Shown: one piece after another, positions 1 to 9,051 of the stretch
How positions within the stretch are numbered: position 1 is the first letter of the stretch
Layout: every line of letters starts with the position of its first letter
NCBI RefSeq assembly: GCF_000350225.1
Contig: NW_005179083.1
Span: 118,063 to 182,062, forward strand
DNA: 64,000 nt
Reading direction: 5' to 3'
Source: Chondrus crispus
Taxonomy: Eukaryota; Rhodophyta; Florideophyceae; Gigartinales; Gigartinaceae
Made by a program: the position numbers and the translations under genes
Notes under the pieces: model-generated
Seen by the model: only the letters and a program-made list of their open reading frames with translations
The model's database searches: none
What the model was told of the DNA's origin: nothing

Positions 1-128
1 GCGTTTCCTCCATCCAAGCTAGGAAAGCGTCCAACGACAGCGTGCGAAGGCGCGCCGTTTCGGCGCCCTGCGCAATCCAAAATTGGCGTCGGCGCCGCTG
101 AGCCGCGTCGACGGAGCTTTTCGCCGAA

Positions 129-1193
129 TCACTTGGGCAGGTCATAGCCCTTCTCGCGGATGATATCGCGCAGGCGATTGACGAGGGCGTCTGCCTGCTC
201 GTCGGGGTACTGCGTGCCGGCGAACCAGAGGTGCTTCACGGCGGGGCGGCGGTCGAAGAAAAACTCGCCACTGGGATACGTGAGGGCCTCGTCGGAGATG
301 GCGAGGTAGATAATGCCGTCCGCGCCCTGCTCCTCGGAGCGGAGCTGGTTCTTTGTAAACCTAAAGAAGTCCGGCATGGCTTTCTCCAGCTGCCGCGGCA
401 AAAACAAACAAACGGTGTCAGCAAGCATGCACTCGCAGAATACGGTGGGCGATGAACGGGGAGTGGGTTAACGTACGCCTGGAGTGCCCGCCCAGCCGGG
501 ATGCACCGAGGCCCAGAACACGCCGTTGCTGTCGTGGCGCGCCAAGCTCTCCGTCATAGCGACCTGCCTCCTCTTACACCTCGAGTACTGGGAGGGCCCA
601 TCGATAACATCTCCATTCGTAAGGGCCTTCCCCTCCAAGTCCTTGACCTCTAAGTGCTGGGTGAGCATGCCGGCGGAGCTGACGGTGACGACGCGGCCGC
701 CGTGGAGGCTGGGGCGCAGCATCTCGGCGAGCGCGAACGGGCCGAGCGTGTTGGTGGCGAAGCCCATCTCCAGGCCTTCGGACGAGCGCTCCACGCGGTG
801 GATCATGGTGCCGGCGTTGTTGACGAGCGCGGCGATGGGGCGCGGGGCGGCGGCCCAGTCGGCCGCGAAGCGCGCGACGTCGGCCAGGCTGGACACGTCG
901 CACTTGTGCAGCGTGACGTTGGCGTTGCCCGTGTCGCGCGCGATGGCGGCGCGAGCGCGCTCGCCGCGCGCCGCATCGCGGCATAGCAGGTGCACGTGCG
1001 CACCGCGCGCGGCCAGCGCCTCCGCCGTGACGCGGCCGAGCCCGGACGTGGCGCCGGTGACGACGTAGTGGCGGTCGGACAGGTCGACGGACAGGGCGGA
1101 CGGCGTGAAATCGCGCGCGTTAGCAAGGTAGCCGCGCGACCCGAACTGGGCGTAGCCTAGCGCAAGGAACTGCGCGAGGCGTAGCGATTGCAT
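129..1193 (-). CDS. DHRS12-like short-chain dehydrogenase/reductase (two exons)
   Basis: NAD(P)-dependent oxidoreductase of the SDR superfamily; substrate unknown. I join exon 1 (1193 down to 477) to exon 2 (389 down to 129) over an 87-bp intron, 476-390, that reads GTACGT at its 5' end and ends in CAG. This restores an unbroken run from HPGWAGTPG into EKAMPDFF, as in DHRS12-type proteins, giving about 325 aa. Visible motifs: TGATSGLG nucleotide-binding loop, NNAG, the YSRCK catalytic Tyr/Lys, and near the C terminus the family blocks LRSEEQGAD and SGEFFFDR. I prefer the ATG at 1193 (MQSLRLAQF), because the in-frame extension upstream is only the translated GGCGGA minisatellite. Unspliced, the gene looks like two separate ORFs. 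The family assignment is firm at the SDR level; DHRS12-like is inferred from the C-terminal blocks. Confidence 0.85.
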
Positions 1194-1227
1194 GACGGAG
1201 TGGTGTGGAGGCGGGATGGGGAGTGGA

Positions 1228-1324
1228 GAGGCGGAGGCGGAGGCGGAGGCGGAGGCGGAGGCGGAGATGGAGGCGGAGATGGAGGCGGAAATGGAGGCGG
1301 AAATGGAGGCGGAGATGGAGGCGG
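1228..1324. repeat. GGCGGA-type hexamer minisatellite
   Basis: Tandem array of GGCGGA/GATGGA hexamers directly 5' of the SDR start codon (the gene runs on the minus strand). It could affect the promoter or 5' leader. If translated it gives a Ser-Ala/Ser-Ile repeat that I do not believe is coding. Confidence 0.85.
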
Positions 1325-1562
1325 GTTGAAAGGGTACGACACTGCCTGAATGGGTACAGCAATGCACATGTCGAACGTGGACACGTTTACGTCGTGGAAT
1401 GTGAAGAGTGTGTCATACCTCACGTGGACACGTTTCACGTTCTATCTCGTGGGGAGGGATAAGAGAAGTGGATCGATCTGCTTGACGGACGATGCGTTAC
1501 CGTTGGTACTGCAATAGAATCGAGGGGGGCCAGGGCGGCACCCTTCATGCGACCTAGAGGCG

Positions 1563-1862
1563 TCACCCCGCGGCCCCTTCCCCCGCGGCCTCCGGCGGGG
1601 CCGCGACCAGCTCCACCCCTTCGCGCGCGGCGGCGGCGTACAGCCGGTGCGCGGCTTCCGACGCCTTGTCCACGCGCTTCTGCTCCTGCTCCAGCTCTTG
1701 CTCCGCGCGTCCCAGCGCACGCCCCACCGCCTCCAGCTGCGCCTCCAGCTCACGCAACCCCGTCGCCGCGTGCTGCTCCACGCTGGCCAGCAGCTCGCCC
1801 GCGCGCGTCGCGCACCCGCGCTGCAGCGCCGCTGCGTCGTCCTCCAGGCTAGCACCACTCAT
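1563..1862 (-). CDS. small coiled-coil protein, unknown function
   Basis: About 99 aa, starting at the second of two adjacent ATGs (MSGASLEDD). The middle of the protein has regular heptads rich in Leu, Glu, Gln and Ala (about residues 15-75), typical of one continuous coiled coil. It resembles in style and size the small subunits of vesicle-tethering or BLOC-like complexes, but I see no motif that names the family. It is divergent from the acyl-CoA synthetase downstream, with the assembly gap between them. GC content and codon use match the neighbouring host genes. The opposite strand also has long open frames because of high GC, so the coding call is moderate. Confidence 0.5.
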   Translation of the reverse strand: MSGASLEDDAAALQRGCATRAGELLASVEQHAATGLRELEAQLEAVGRALGRAEQELEQEQKRVDKASEAAHRLYAAAAREGVELVAAPPEAAGEGAAG

Positions 1863-1972
1863 CAAGCTTGTTGTGTGTACGCGAAGGAGGGGGGGGGGGG
1901 GGGAGTAAACGGCTGCATGGAGAAGCTGGATGCGTCAATAATGAAGAATTCAAGAAACGTATGCACGAGATC

Positions 1973-2072
1973 NNNNNNNNNNNNNNNNNNNNNNNNNNNN
2001 NNNNNNNNNNNNNNNNNNNNNNNNNNNNNNNNNNNNNNNNNNNNNNNNNNNNNNNNNNNNNNNNNNNNNNNN
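1973..2072. other. assembly gap of 100 N, flanked by poly-G
   Basis: Exactly 100 N, the usual placeholder for a gap of unknown size. A 15-base G run lies at 1889-1903 and a 13-base G run at 2073-2085, so the gap most likely reflects a homopolymer or G-quadruplex tract that could not be sequenced. It falls in the shared promoter region between the coiled-coil gene and the acyl-CoA synthetase. Confidence 0.95.
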
Positions 2073-2279
2073 GGGGGGGGGGGGGAGGGGGGAGGGGGGA
2101 GGGTAGTGGTAGAGCTAGATGCGCAAGGCGTTATATACCGCACGCGCGCAAAGCGCAAGCGTGGGCGCGTTTCGCTTCGCCTTGTGTTTCGTCCGCGCGC
2201 GCAATTCCACTGTAGCGCATATTTGCATTACCATCGCATCGCGCGCTCCCTCAGATCGCGCCCTGCCTCTCCCGCCGCC

Positions 2280-3848
2280 ATGCCGCGCGCTTCGAACCTC
2301 TTCCACGCGCTGCGCGCGCACGCGCCGTCGCGGATCGCCCTGACGGACGCGTCCGGCGCGCACACGTACGGCGCGCTGCTGCGGCGCGCGGCGCGTCTGC
2401 GCGGCGCGCTGCAGCTGCCTGCGCCGGGCGCGGCGGGCGCGGCGGGCGCCGCGCCGCCGCGCGTCGCCGTGCTCACGCGCCCGCACGCAGGCTTCGTCGC
2501 CGCGCTGCTCGCGGCGTGGGCCGCCCCGGCCGCCGCCGTCCCGCTCTCGCCGCTGTACCCGGCCGCCGCGCTCGCGCCGCTGCTGGAGGACGCCGCCCCG
2601 GCCGCCGTCGTCGCGGAGGACGCCACGGCCCCGCTGCTGCCGCCGCACGTGCGGCGCCGCGCGCTGCTGCTGGAGGACGTGCGCGGGGGCGAGGGGAGCG
2701 CGGACCGGGACGGCGAGTATGCGGCTACGTGCGACGCGCTGGCGGCGCGGTGCGCGCAAGCGCAGAGAGATGCGGCGATGCTGCTGTTCACGTCCGGGAC
2801 GACGGGCCGCGCGAAGGGCGTCGTGTGGCGGCATGCCATGCTGGCCTACCAGACGCGCACGCTGTGCGAGGCGTGGCGATGGTCGAAGGACGACCGCGTA
2901 GTGAATGTCCTGCCGCTGCACCACGTCCACGGGCTGGTTAACGTCGTGCTGACCGCACTGTACGCGGGCGCGCACGTGGAGATGCACGCACGCTTCGAAG
3001 CGGCGCGCGTGTGGGAGGCGGTGACGCGAAGGGACGAGCGAGGCGCCACTGTACTCATGGCAGTGCCGGCCGTGTACGCCCGCCTGATCGAGGCGTACGA
3101 AGCCGCGGGAGAAAGCCGGCAGGCCGAGATGAGGGCCGGCGCGCGAGAGGTGCGCCTGTTCGTGTGCGGCAGTGCTGGCCTGGCCAGACGCAACTTTGAA
3201 AAGTGGGAAAGCATCAGCGGACAGCGCATTCTCGAGCGCTACGGAATGACAGAGACGGGCATGACGCTGTCGAACGCGTACGACGACCGGCGGCAGGGGT
3301 CGTTGGGGAGGCCGTTGCCGGGCGTGGAGATGCGCGTGCGGGGGGGAGGCGAGGAGGGCGAGCTGCTGGTGAGGGGGGAAGGCGTCTTCAGGGAGTACTG
3401 GCAGCGGGAGGACGCGACACGCGAGGCTTTTGATGAGGAGGGCTGGTTTGCGACGGGCGACGTCGTCAGGGTCGAGCCACGGGGCGTCAAGATGCTGGGG
3501 AGGGCCAGCGCAGACATTGTTAACACGGGCGGGTACAACGTGTCGGCCGTGGAGGTGGAGGAGGTCGTGAGGGAGGCGGAGGGCGTGGTGGACTGCGCCG
3601 TGATCGCGTTGCCGGATCGCGTACTGGGGGAGAAGGTTGTAGCGGCCGTGGTGGCCGGCGCGGTGGGAGTGGAAGGCAAGGTCGCCGAGGTGGCGAAGCG
3701 GCTGCTGCCCGCTTACAAAAGGCCGAGACGCGTCATCGTCGTCGACGAGCTGCCCAGGAATGTGCTGGGCAAGGTGCGGAAAGACCAGCTGAAAGTCGTT
3801 CTCGCGCACATGGAGGACGGCGAGCGAGCGGAGGGAGAGGAGAGATGA
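2280..3848 (+). CDS. ACSF3: malonyl/methylmalonyl-CoA synthetase (ACSF3/AAE13-type acyl-CoA ligase)
   Basis: 522-aa ANL-superfamily adenylating enzyme, predicted to activate malonate (or methylmalonate) with ATP and CoA, detoxifying malonate and supplying malonyl-CoA. Motifs in order: LLFTSGTTGRAKGVV P-loop (about residue 165), LPLHHVHGLVN, the A5 motif ERYGMTETGM (about 320), GWFATGDV, GRASADIVNTGGYNVSA and the C-terminal PRNVLGKVRKDQL with the catalytic lysine. The run LPLHHVHG...YGMTE.GM...FREYW is characteristic of the malonyl-CoA synthetase subfamily. The ATG at 2280 fits the family length; the frame stays open upstream through the N gap but codes no conserved sequence there. The N terminus is Ala/Arg rich and could carry an organelle signal. 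No intron is needed. Confidence 0.88.
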   Translation: MPRASNLFHALRAHAPSRIALTDASGAHTYGALLRRAARLRGALQLPAPGAAGAAGAAPPRVAVLTRPHAGFVAALLAAWAAPAAAVPLSPLYPAAALAPLLEDAAPAAVVAEDATAPLLPPHVRRRALLLEDVRGGEGSADRDGEYAATCDALAARCAQAQRDAAMLLFTSGTTGRAKGVVWRHAMLAYQTRTLCEAWRWSKDDRVVNVLPLHHVHGLVNVVLTALYAGAHVEMHARFEAARVWEAVTRRDERGATVLMAVPAVYARLIEAYEAAGESRQAEMRAGAREVRLFVCGSAGLARRNFEKWESISGQRILERYGMTETGMTLSNAYDDRRQGSLGRPLPGVEMRVRGGGEEGELLVRGEGVFREYWQREDATREAFDEEGWFATGDVVRVEPRGVKMLGRASADIVNTGGYNVSAVEVEEVVREAEGVVDCAVIALPDRVLGEKVVAAVVAGAVGVEGKVAEVAKRLLPAYKRPRRVIVVDELPRNVLGKVRKDQLKVVLAHMEDGERAEGEER

Positions 3849-4168
3849 CGTCTACACGAGAGGAAGCTTTGATCTACGCATTGTGTTGCCGGCAAAGCGC
3901 TGCACGCTCACAGCTGAGAATTGGCACGACCTCGCGACGGCCAGCACGCCGCCTCCCCACTGCTTGCATCTGCGTCTGCACGGGCCTGGATGACCAGCGC
4001 TGCCCCACCACGCGTGTCGGGCCTCAAAAGCGCGGTTTGTCTCCATGGTGTTCAACCGAGGGGCCGCCCAAACAACGAGTCGTAAACCCCCCCCCCCCCC
4101 CCCCCCCCCCAGCAGCTCTGAACTTCTCGCGCTCTTTCCACACGGCCTCCAGCATGGTCGATGGTAGA
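3849..4168. repeat. intergenic stretch with a 24-base poly-C tract (4087-4110)
   Basis: Spacer between the acyl-CoA synthetase and Copia-1. I see no coding signal. The 24-base C run at 4087-4110 is the clearest feature; another C run of the same length occurs at 14801-14824. Confidence 0.8.
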
Positions 4169-4306
4169 TGTGAACCAAGAGATCCGGATGCCGGGGTCCC
4201 CCTGACCGCGGGGGGCCGCCGGCGCCGGTATATTTACTGACTCTATGTCCTATCGTACGTCTATAAATAAGGCTGTGCCTTATTTGCATGTTTGTGTGGA
4301 ATCGCT
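4169..4306 (-). repeat. Copia-1 3' LTR
   Basis: Direct repeat of 8695-8832. The inner edge (4304-4306) differs from the other copy, reading GCT where the 5' LTR has ACA. It contains the TATATTTACTG and CTATAAATAA segments, the latter a possible promoter or poly(A) motif depending on strand. Confidence 0.9.
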
Positions 4307-4394
4307 GTGTTTTGTTGTAGCGGGGAGGGGGAGCAATGCGCGCGTCTTTCCCTCTTTTTGTGTGGAATCACAGTCCCCCTGGCGCGCGTATTGC

Positions 4395-7300
4395 CTAGTT
4401 TCGGGGTGGAAAGTGACTGCCTCGGTGGGTGGGGGGGTGACGTTGAGTCGCGTGCGGTGTTTTGTGAATGTGTCTCTCTTGAGCGGTTTGGTCATCAGGT
4501 CCGCTGGCATGTCGTGTGTTGGTACTCGGTGAATTGAGATGGCACCATTTTTTGTTGTCTTGGAGGTAGTGGTATTTGATGTCTATGCACTTCCTTCTCT
4601 TTGTGGGCGCTTGTTGGTTTGCCATGCGGGCGGCGGCGGCGTTGTCAATGTGCATGGCCGCCGTTGGCGTGGGGATGCCTATTTCCGACATCATGTTGCG
4701 GATCCATATGGTGTGGGTTGCCGCCTCGGCGGCCGCCATGTACTCGGCTTCACATGTACTTTTAGCTACAATGGGCTGTTGTTTGGCCTGCCAGTGTATG
4801 GTCGCATTGTGGAGGGTAACGGCCATGCCGGAGAACGATTTTCGCGTGGTCGTGTCGTTGGCAAAGTCGGCGTCTGTGAAGCTCGTGATGGTGGGCTGTT
4901 GTTTCCGTGATTTGGGGAAAAGTATGCCGTGGCTGCGTGTGCTGTGTAAATATTGCGCTAGCCTTTTTAGCAGTCTCCAGTGTCTCTTGGTGGGGCATTG
5001 TAGTGCCCGCGCCAGTGCCGCTGTCGCGAATGCAATGTCTGGTCTGGTACTGTCCGCTATGTACCGTATCTCTCCTAGCGCTGTGCGGTATGTGTCTTGT
5101 ATGGCTGGGTACTGTTCATCTGTGTCTTTCGGTGGATCTACACTGATGCCGTGGAGGTATGGTGTGTCAACCGGGTTGCTTTCGTTCATGCGCAAGTATG
5201 CGGTGACGTGCTGTATGTGCTGTGGTTGCGAGACATGGATCCCGTGCTGTGTGTATGTTATGTGCCAGTTGAGGTATGCTTTGGGTTTGCCCAGCCTCTT
5301 GATTTGATATTTCTGGCGCAATGTGTTGTACAGCTCGTCATTGAGTTTGGGGGTCGTGGCGGCTGCTAGGAAGTCATCCATGCTGACTGCTATGATGATC
5401 AGGTTGTTGTGTGCCTGTTTGGTGAACAGTGATGGATCTGATTTGAGTTGACGGTATCCGTTGTTTCGGAGGTGTTCGTGGAGTCGTGTGCTGTAGGTAT
5501 ACGCCGCTGGTGGGGTGCCGTATATGTTTCCTTTGAGTTGACCGTTTGTGGTTTTGTGTGTGAACGTTCCGTCAAATTTTGGGGGTTGCCATACGTACAC
5601 CGGCTTTTCGTGTTCATATTGTTCATGCAAGTATGCTCCTTTTATATCGAGATGTTCAAGGTGCATGTCGTTCGCTGCCGCCATGGCGAGTATTGCTCTG
5701 ACTGTCGTTTTGTCTGCCATGAACGTCGCTGTCTTGTCCGGGTCATAGTGCGTGTGGGGTGTCATGAGGTCTCCGCGCACTGAGCATCGAGCTTTTCTTG
5801 TTATTGTTTTCGTGTCAGGCTCGATCTTGTACCTGTACGTCATGGTCATCGGTATGATGTCACGTTTCGGTATGTTGGTTGCTGTTTTGTGCCATGCGAT
5901 TGCCTTCATGTCGTCCAGCTGCTGTAATTCGTGGTTGTGCGCCGTTTCCCATTCTTTTGCGTCAGGATATTTGCGTGCTTGTGCAAGTGATCTGGGCGCT
6001 GGGGTTGTGGTTGTGACTGCCGTTGGTGTGGTGGTCTTGCGGCGTTTCGCCGTGAATGCGGCAGGTGTGGTGGTGCATGGGTCTGTGTTGCGGAAGTACG
6101 GTTTAAAGTCGTTGCTGCGCACTTTTTGTTGTCGGCTGGTGTGCATGTTGTAGACTTGTATGTGTGTGTCGTCGATACCGTGAAGGTATCGTGCTGGGTG
6201 TGCTCGGAGCTGAAGTTTGGTTTTGTGCGGTTTCAGTATAGGTATATATCCAAGTTGGCCAAATATGAATATGTGCTTCACTCGCGGCGGGGTGCCATGC
6301 CATAGGGTGTGCGGTAGGTTCTTGACGGTGTGGTGGTATGTTATGTTGTATTTGTATACTGCGTCGGTGACTGCTTCTTGCCAGTAGGCTTGCTGCATGT
6401 GGCTGTGCGCCAACGCAGCTCGTGCACTGTTCATGATGGTCCTATTGATGCGTTCTTCCAAGGAGTTTTCTTGCGGTGTATAGGCTGTGGTCGGTCGAAA
6501 GGTGATCCCTCTGTTGGTGAGGTACTGCTGTACGTATGTGGCTGTGTATTCCTTCGCGTTGTCCGTGGTGAGTAGTTTGGGATAGTATCCTAGCTGGTTG
6601 GATACGTATTGGATGGCGTTGGTGATGCTGTGCGGTACTTGTGACCTGTTGTTGAGGAAGACTACCCAGGCGTATCTCGTAGCTGTGTCTACAAGTGTCA
6701 TGAAGTAGTAGTTATTTTGTCTGGATGTGGGCTTAATGGGGCCGCAGACATCCGACGATAGTTGTGTGCCTACTTCCTGTGTGTGGGTGGTGCGGGGGTG
6801 CGTGGTTTGCGTTGTTTTGCCATCGATACATCCTGTGCAGGTTAGCTTGTGTGGCGTCGTGTGCAGGGATGCGGGGAGGGGTGGCAACAGTTTGTGTTTC
6901 GCCATTATACTGATGGTTTTTGGGTGAATGTGGCCAAGTCGCAGATGCCAGTCCTGCATTGTGTCCTTGACGGTGCTTCTTTTTGGTTGGTGATGGGGGG
7001 ATTGCGCGGTGTTGCGCAGTTGCGGTGTGGCGCGCGTGTGGGGGGCTAGGTGGGGTGTGACCGGTGCGGTGGTGCTTTTCTTGTTTTGTTTGTGTTGTGT
7101 ATGGGTGCTGGTGTGTTTCGGTGCTTTACGTGTTTTATGTGATTTGCCTACAGTGCGTGCTGCTTGTGCTTGAGCTCGCTCAGGTTTGTCCATCACGTAC
7201 TGTCCTTTGCGGTATGTGGCCGTGAGGACTGGTTTCCTTATGCGTTGGGGTGCGTGCACTATTGCGCGGTGGGGTGTGAATGTGACATGCCCGTAGCGGG

Positions 7301-8492
7301 TGAGGTCGTGTACACTTAGGAGGTTTTGCTGTATGTTGGGGGAGTGTACCGCCGGGAGAGTGATGGTCTTATTGCTCTGTTTGATTTTGATGGGTGCCGT
7401 GTGTGTTATGGGGTGATGTTTGCCGTTGGCAGTTTTTGTTAGTGTACCGGTTGTTTTGCGCATCGTACCATGGGGTTTGGATACGTGCGTAGGATTGGCA
7501 CCGGAGTCGAGAATGTATGGAAGCTTACCGGTGGTATCGTCGTCGGGGTGCTGGGTAATTGCTTCTTCGAGTTGCGCTATCCTCATTTGCAGTTCATCGA
7601 TGGCTTGGTCGTGTGCTTCTGTTTGTTGGGGGCTTGGAGATCGCGGTGGGGTGTTGTTTTGGATTGTGTTTGCGTGATACGGGGCTTTTCTTTGCCATTT
7701 GTGTGCATAGCATTCTGTGGTGTTGTGCGTTACACTACCATGGTGGGTGCACCATGCTCCGCTCCATCCTGGAGGTTTGGGGTACGTTTTGTTGTCCGGG
7801 CGGGCTGATCGGTTGATTTTGCGTGGGGTGTATGTGTTGCGGGGAGTGGCAGTGCGTTGTTGTTCTGCTTTGGTTGTTCGTGGCGTTTGTGTTGCGGGAG
7901 CCATTCTTTGTTGCATGATCAGAACCTGCTGGATGTGGTTGTGGAATGCCCTTATGGTGGTTGGGGGGTGGCCGGTCAGTAGGAGGGCGAGAGTGCTGAG
8001 GTCTGGGTGCTGTGTAAGTCCCTGAATCATGTAGTTGATTGTGGTTCTCTCGTGATTGATGTTGGGGTAGTTTGCGATTATCATTTTGTGCCGGATGCTC
8101 TGGTGTTTGGCTAGATACTCACTGAATTCCTGTCCGGGGAGGAATTTGAGGCTGCGGGCCTCGGCGTCCAGTACTTCATGATTCTCGATGTTAGTTTCGT
8201 GGACGTGCGTATTGATCATTTCGCATATGGCGTGTGGTTCTTCCCTGAGGATGGTGGGGGGTAGCTGCGGTATGAGATCGTTGTGTATGCTTTGCATGAT
8301 GATCGTCCTGAGCGCATCGGCTTTGTCCTGATTCTGTTTGCTGATCGCAGGGTCTTGGGTGGGTGTGGGTGCTGCTTCTAGGAGCGGTTCTGCCTCTATG
8401 GTACGCGCGTATATGTGTAGGGCGTCGTGCCAGAATGTGTAGTTCGATTTTGTCAGTGCGGGTAGCGTGGATTGTTGTGTTGATGAGGTCAT
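4395..8492 (-). CDS. Copia-1 gag-pol polyprotein
   Basis: 1365-aa single frame carrying all Ty1/copia activities in copia order. N-terminal gag (to about residue 250) is followed by a Cys/His segment GAWCTHHGSVTHNTTEC that may be a degenerate zinc knuckle. Aspartic protease: LPYILDSGAN (about 328). Integrase: zinc-binding part around MQDWHLRLGHIHPK...CTGCIDGK, then the catalytic core with SSDVCGPIK (about 577), TTDNAKEY and PQENSLEERINR. Reverse transcriptase: DIKGAYLHEQY and VSMDDFLAA (about 1037, the DD pair). RNase H: SFTDADFANDTT, KSTCEAEYMA, HIDNAAAARMA. No stop or frameshift, so it could be active. Gag and Pol are made as one polyprotein; no recoding site is seen. Confidence 0.92.
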   Translation of the reverse strand: MTSSTQQSTLPALTKSNYTFWHDALHIYARTIEAEPLLEAAPTPTQDPAISKQNQDKADALRTIIMQSIHNDLIPQLPPTILREEPHAICEMINTHVHETNIENHEVLDAEARSLKFLPGQEFSEYLAKHQSIRHKMIIANYPNINHERTTINYMIQGLTQHPDLSTLALLLTGHPPTTIRAFHNHIQQVLIMQQRMAPATQTPRTTKAEQQRTATPRNTYTPRKINRSARPDNKTYPKPPGWSGAWCTHHGSVTHNTTECYAHKWQRKAPYHANTIQNNTPPRSPSPQQTEAHDQAIDELQMRIAQLEEAITQHPDDDTTGKLPYILDSGANPTHVSKPHGTMRKTTGTLTKTANGKHHPITHTAPIKIKQSNKTITLPAVHSPNIQQNLLSVHDLTRYGHVTFTPHRAIVHAPQRIRKPVLTATYRKGQYVMDKPERAQAQAARTVGKSHKTRKAPKHTSTHTQHKQNKKSTTAPVTPHLAPHTRATPQLRNTAQSPHHQPKRSTVKDTMQDWHLRLGHIHPKTISIMAKHKLLPPLPASLHTTPHKLTCTGCIDGKTTQTTHPRTTHTQEVGTQLSSDVCGPIKPTSRQNNYYFMTLVDTATRYAWVVFLNNRSQVPHSITNAIQYVSNQLGYYPKLLTTDNAKEYTATYVQQYLTNRGITFRPTTAYTPQENSLEERINRTIMNSARAALAHSHMQQAYWQEAVTDAVYKYNITYHHTVKNLPHTLWHGTPPRVKHIFIFGQLGYIPILKPHKTKLQLRAHPARYLHGIDDTHIQVYNMHTSRQQKVRSNDFKPYFRNTDPCTTTPAAFTAKRRKTTTPTAVTTTTPAPRSLAQARKYPDAKEWETAHNHELQQLDDMKAIAWHKTATNIPKRDIIPMTMTYRYKIEPDTKTITRKARCSVRGDLMTPHTHYDPDKTATFMADKTTVRAILAMAAANDMHLEHLDIKGAYLHEQYEHEKPVYVWQPPKFDGTFTHKTTNGQLKGNIYGTPPAAYTYSTRLHEHLRNNGYRQLKSDPSLFTKQAHNNLIIIAVSMDDFLAAATTPKLNDELYNTLRQKYQIKRLGKPKAYLNWHITYTQHGIHVSQPQHIQHVTAYLRMNESNPVDTPYLHGISVDPPKDTDEQYPAIQDTYRTALGEIRYIADSTRPDIAFATAALARALQCPTKRHWRLLKRLAQYLHSTRSHGILFPKSRKQQPTITSFTDADFANDTTTRKSFSGMAVTLHNATIHWQAKQQPIVAKSTCEAEYMAAAEAATHTIWIRNMMSEIGIPTPTAAMHIDNAAAARMANQQAPTKRRKCIDIKYHYLQDNKKWCHLNSPSTNTRHASGPDDQTAQERHIHKTPHATQRHPPTHRGSHFPPRN

Positions 8493-8681
8493 AGTGGTGT
8501 GTTTCTGCGGTTGTGTGTTGTGATTTTCTGCCTCTGCTATCCGTGCTGATGCGTAGAGTTCGTGCGTGAGTTGCTCTTGCTCTCGGGCGCGGTTGCGTCG
8601 GGTCGCCCTTTGATCGCGGTCTCTCGGTTTTGCCGTGGTGGCTGGTCGTGGTCGGTCTGGTGGTGAAGTTCAGTGGTCGTA

Positions 8682-8694
8682 GGTGCCCATAACC
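8682..8694 (-). promoter_or_regulatory. Copia-1 primer-binding-like site (half-tRNA type)
   Basis: Directly inside the 5' LTR the minus strand reads GGTTATGGGCACC. With one mismatch this is complementary to the anticodon arm of eukaryotic initiator tRNA-Met (CTGGGCCCATAACC), not to a tRNA 3' end. Known Drosophila copia uses a half-tRNA-iMet primer of this kind. The same motif lies next to the LTR of Copia-3. Confidence 0.6.
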
Positions 8695-8832
8695 TGTGAA
8701 CCAAGAGATCCGGATGCCGGGGTCCCCCTGACCGCGGGGGGCCGCCGGCGCCGGTATATTTACTGACTCTATGTCCTATCGTACGTCTATAAATAAGGCT
8801 GTGCCTTATTTGCATGTTTGTGTGGAATCACA
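8695..8832 (-). repeat. Copia-1 5' LTR
   Basis: Direct repeat of 4169-4306, ending TCACA on the plus strand and followed by the target duplication GTAGA (8833-8837). It lies about 220 bp upstream of the secE start, so LTR promoter activity could affect that gene. Confidence 0.9.
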
Positions 8833-9051
8833 GTAGAGATGATAATAATGGTCATGGCTGGCGTCATGGCTGGCGTTCTGGAGCCAAAAAGCGGAGCTGC
8901 CAAAAGGAACCGAAAAGTTTGGGGAAAAGTCGAAACGTGACAATATTTGGCAGAACCTCGGGTAGGCACTTCAGGAGCCCCTGGTCCGTCCCTGGAGATC
9001 GCTCACTTCTTCCACTCCTCCCCGGTCCCCATACCTCCTCCCCCCACCACA

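Larger units (their letters stand above)
4169..8832 (-). mobile_element. Copia-1: apparently intact Ty1/copia LTR retrotransposon
   Basis: Complete element on the minus strand. The two 138-bp direct terminal repeats (4169-4306 and 8695-8832) are almost identical; the 8695-8832 copy has inverted ends TGTGA...TCACA. The 5-bp flanks GTAGA (4164-4168 and 8833-8837) match, so I read them as a target-site duplication. Inside is one uninterrupted gag-pol frame (4395-8492) preceded by a primer-binding-like site next to the 5' LTR. The few visible LTR differences are at the inner edge of the 3' LTR. Intact coding, matching LTRs and the duplication all indicate a recent insertion. Confidence 0.92.

Noticed and set aside
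1194-1367. N-terminal extension of the SDR
   Set aside because: It is only the translated hexamer repeat; family members start at the equivalent of the ATG at 1193.
2115-3809. 564-aa minus-strand ORF opposite the acyl-CoA synthetase
   Set aside because: Low-complexity Arg/His/Ala sequence caused by high GC on the opposite strand; the plus strand has a full enzyme with motifs.
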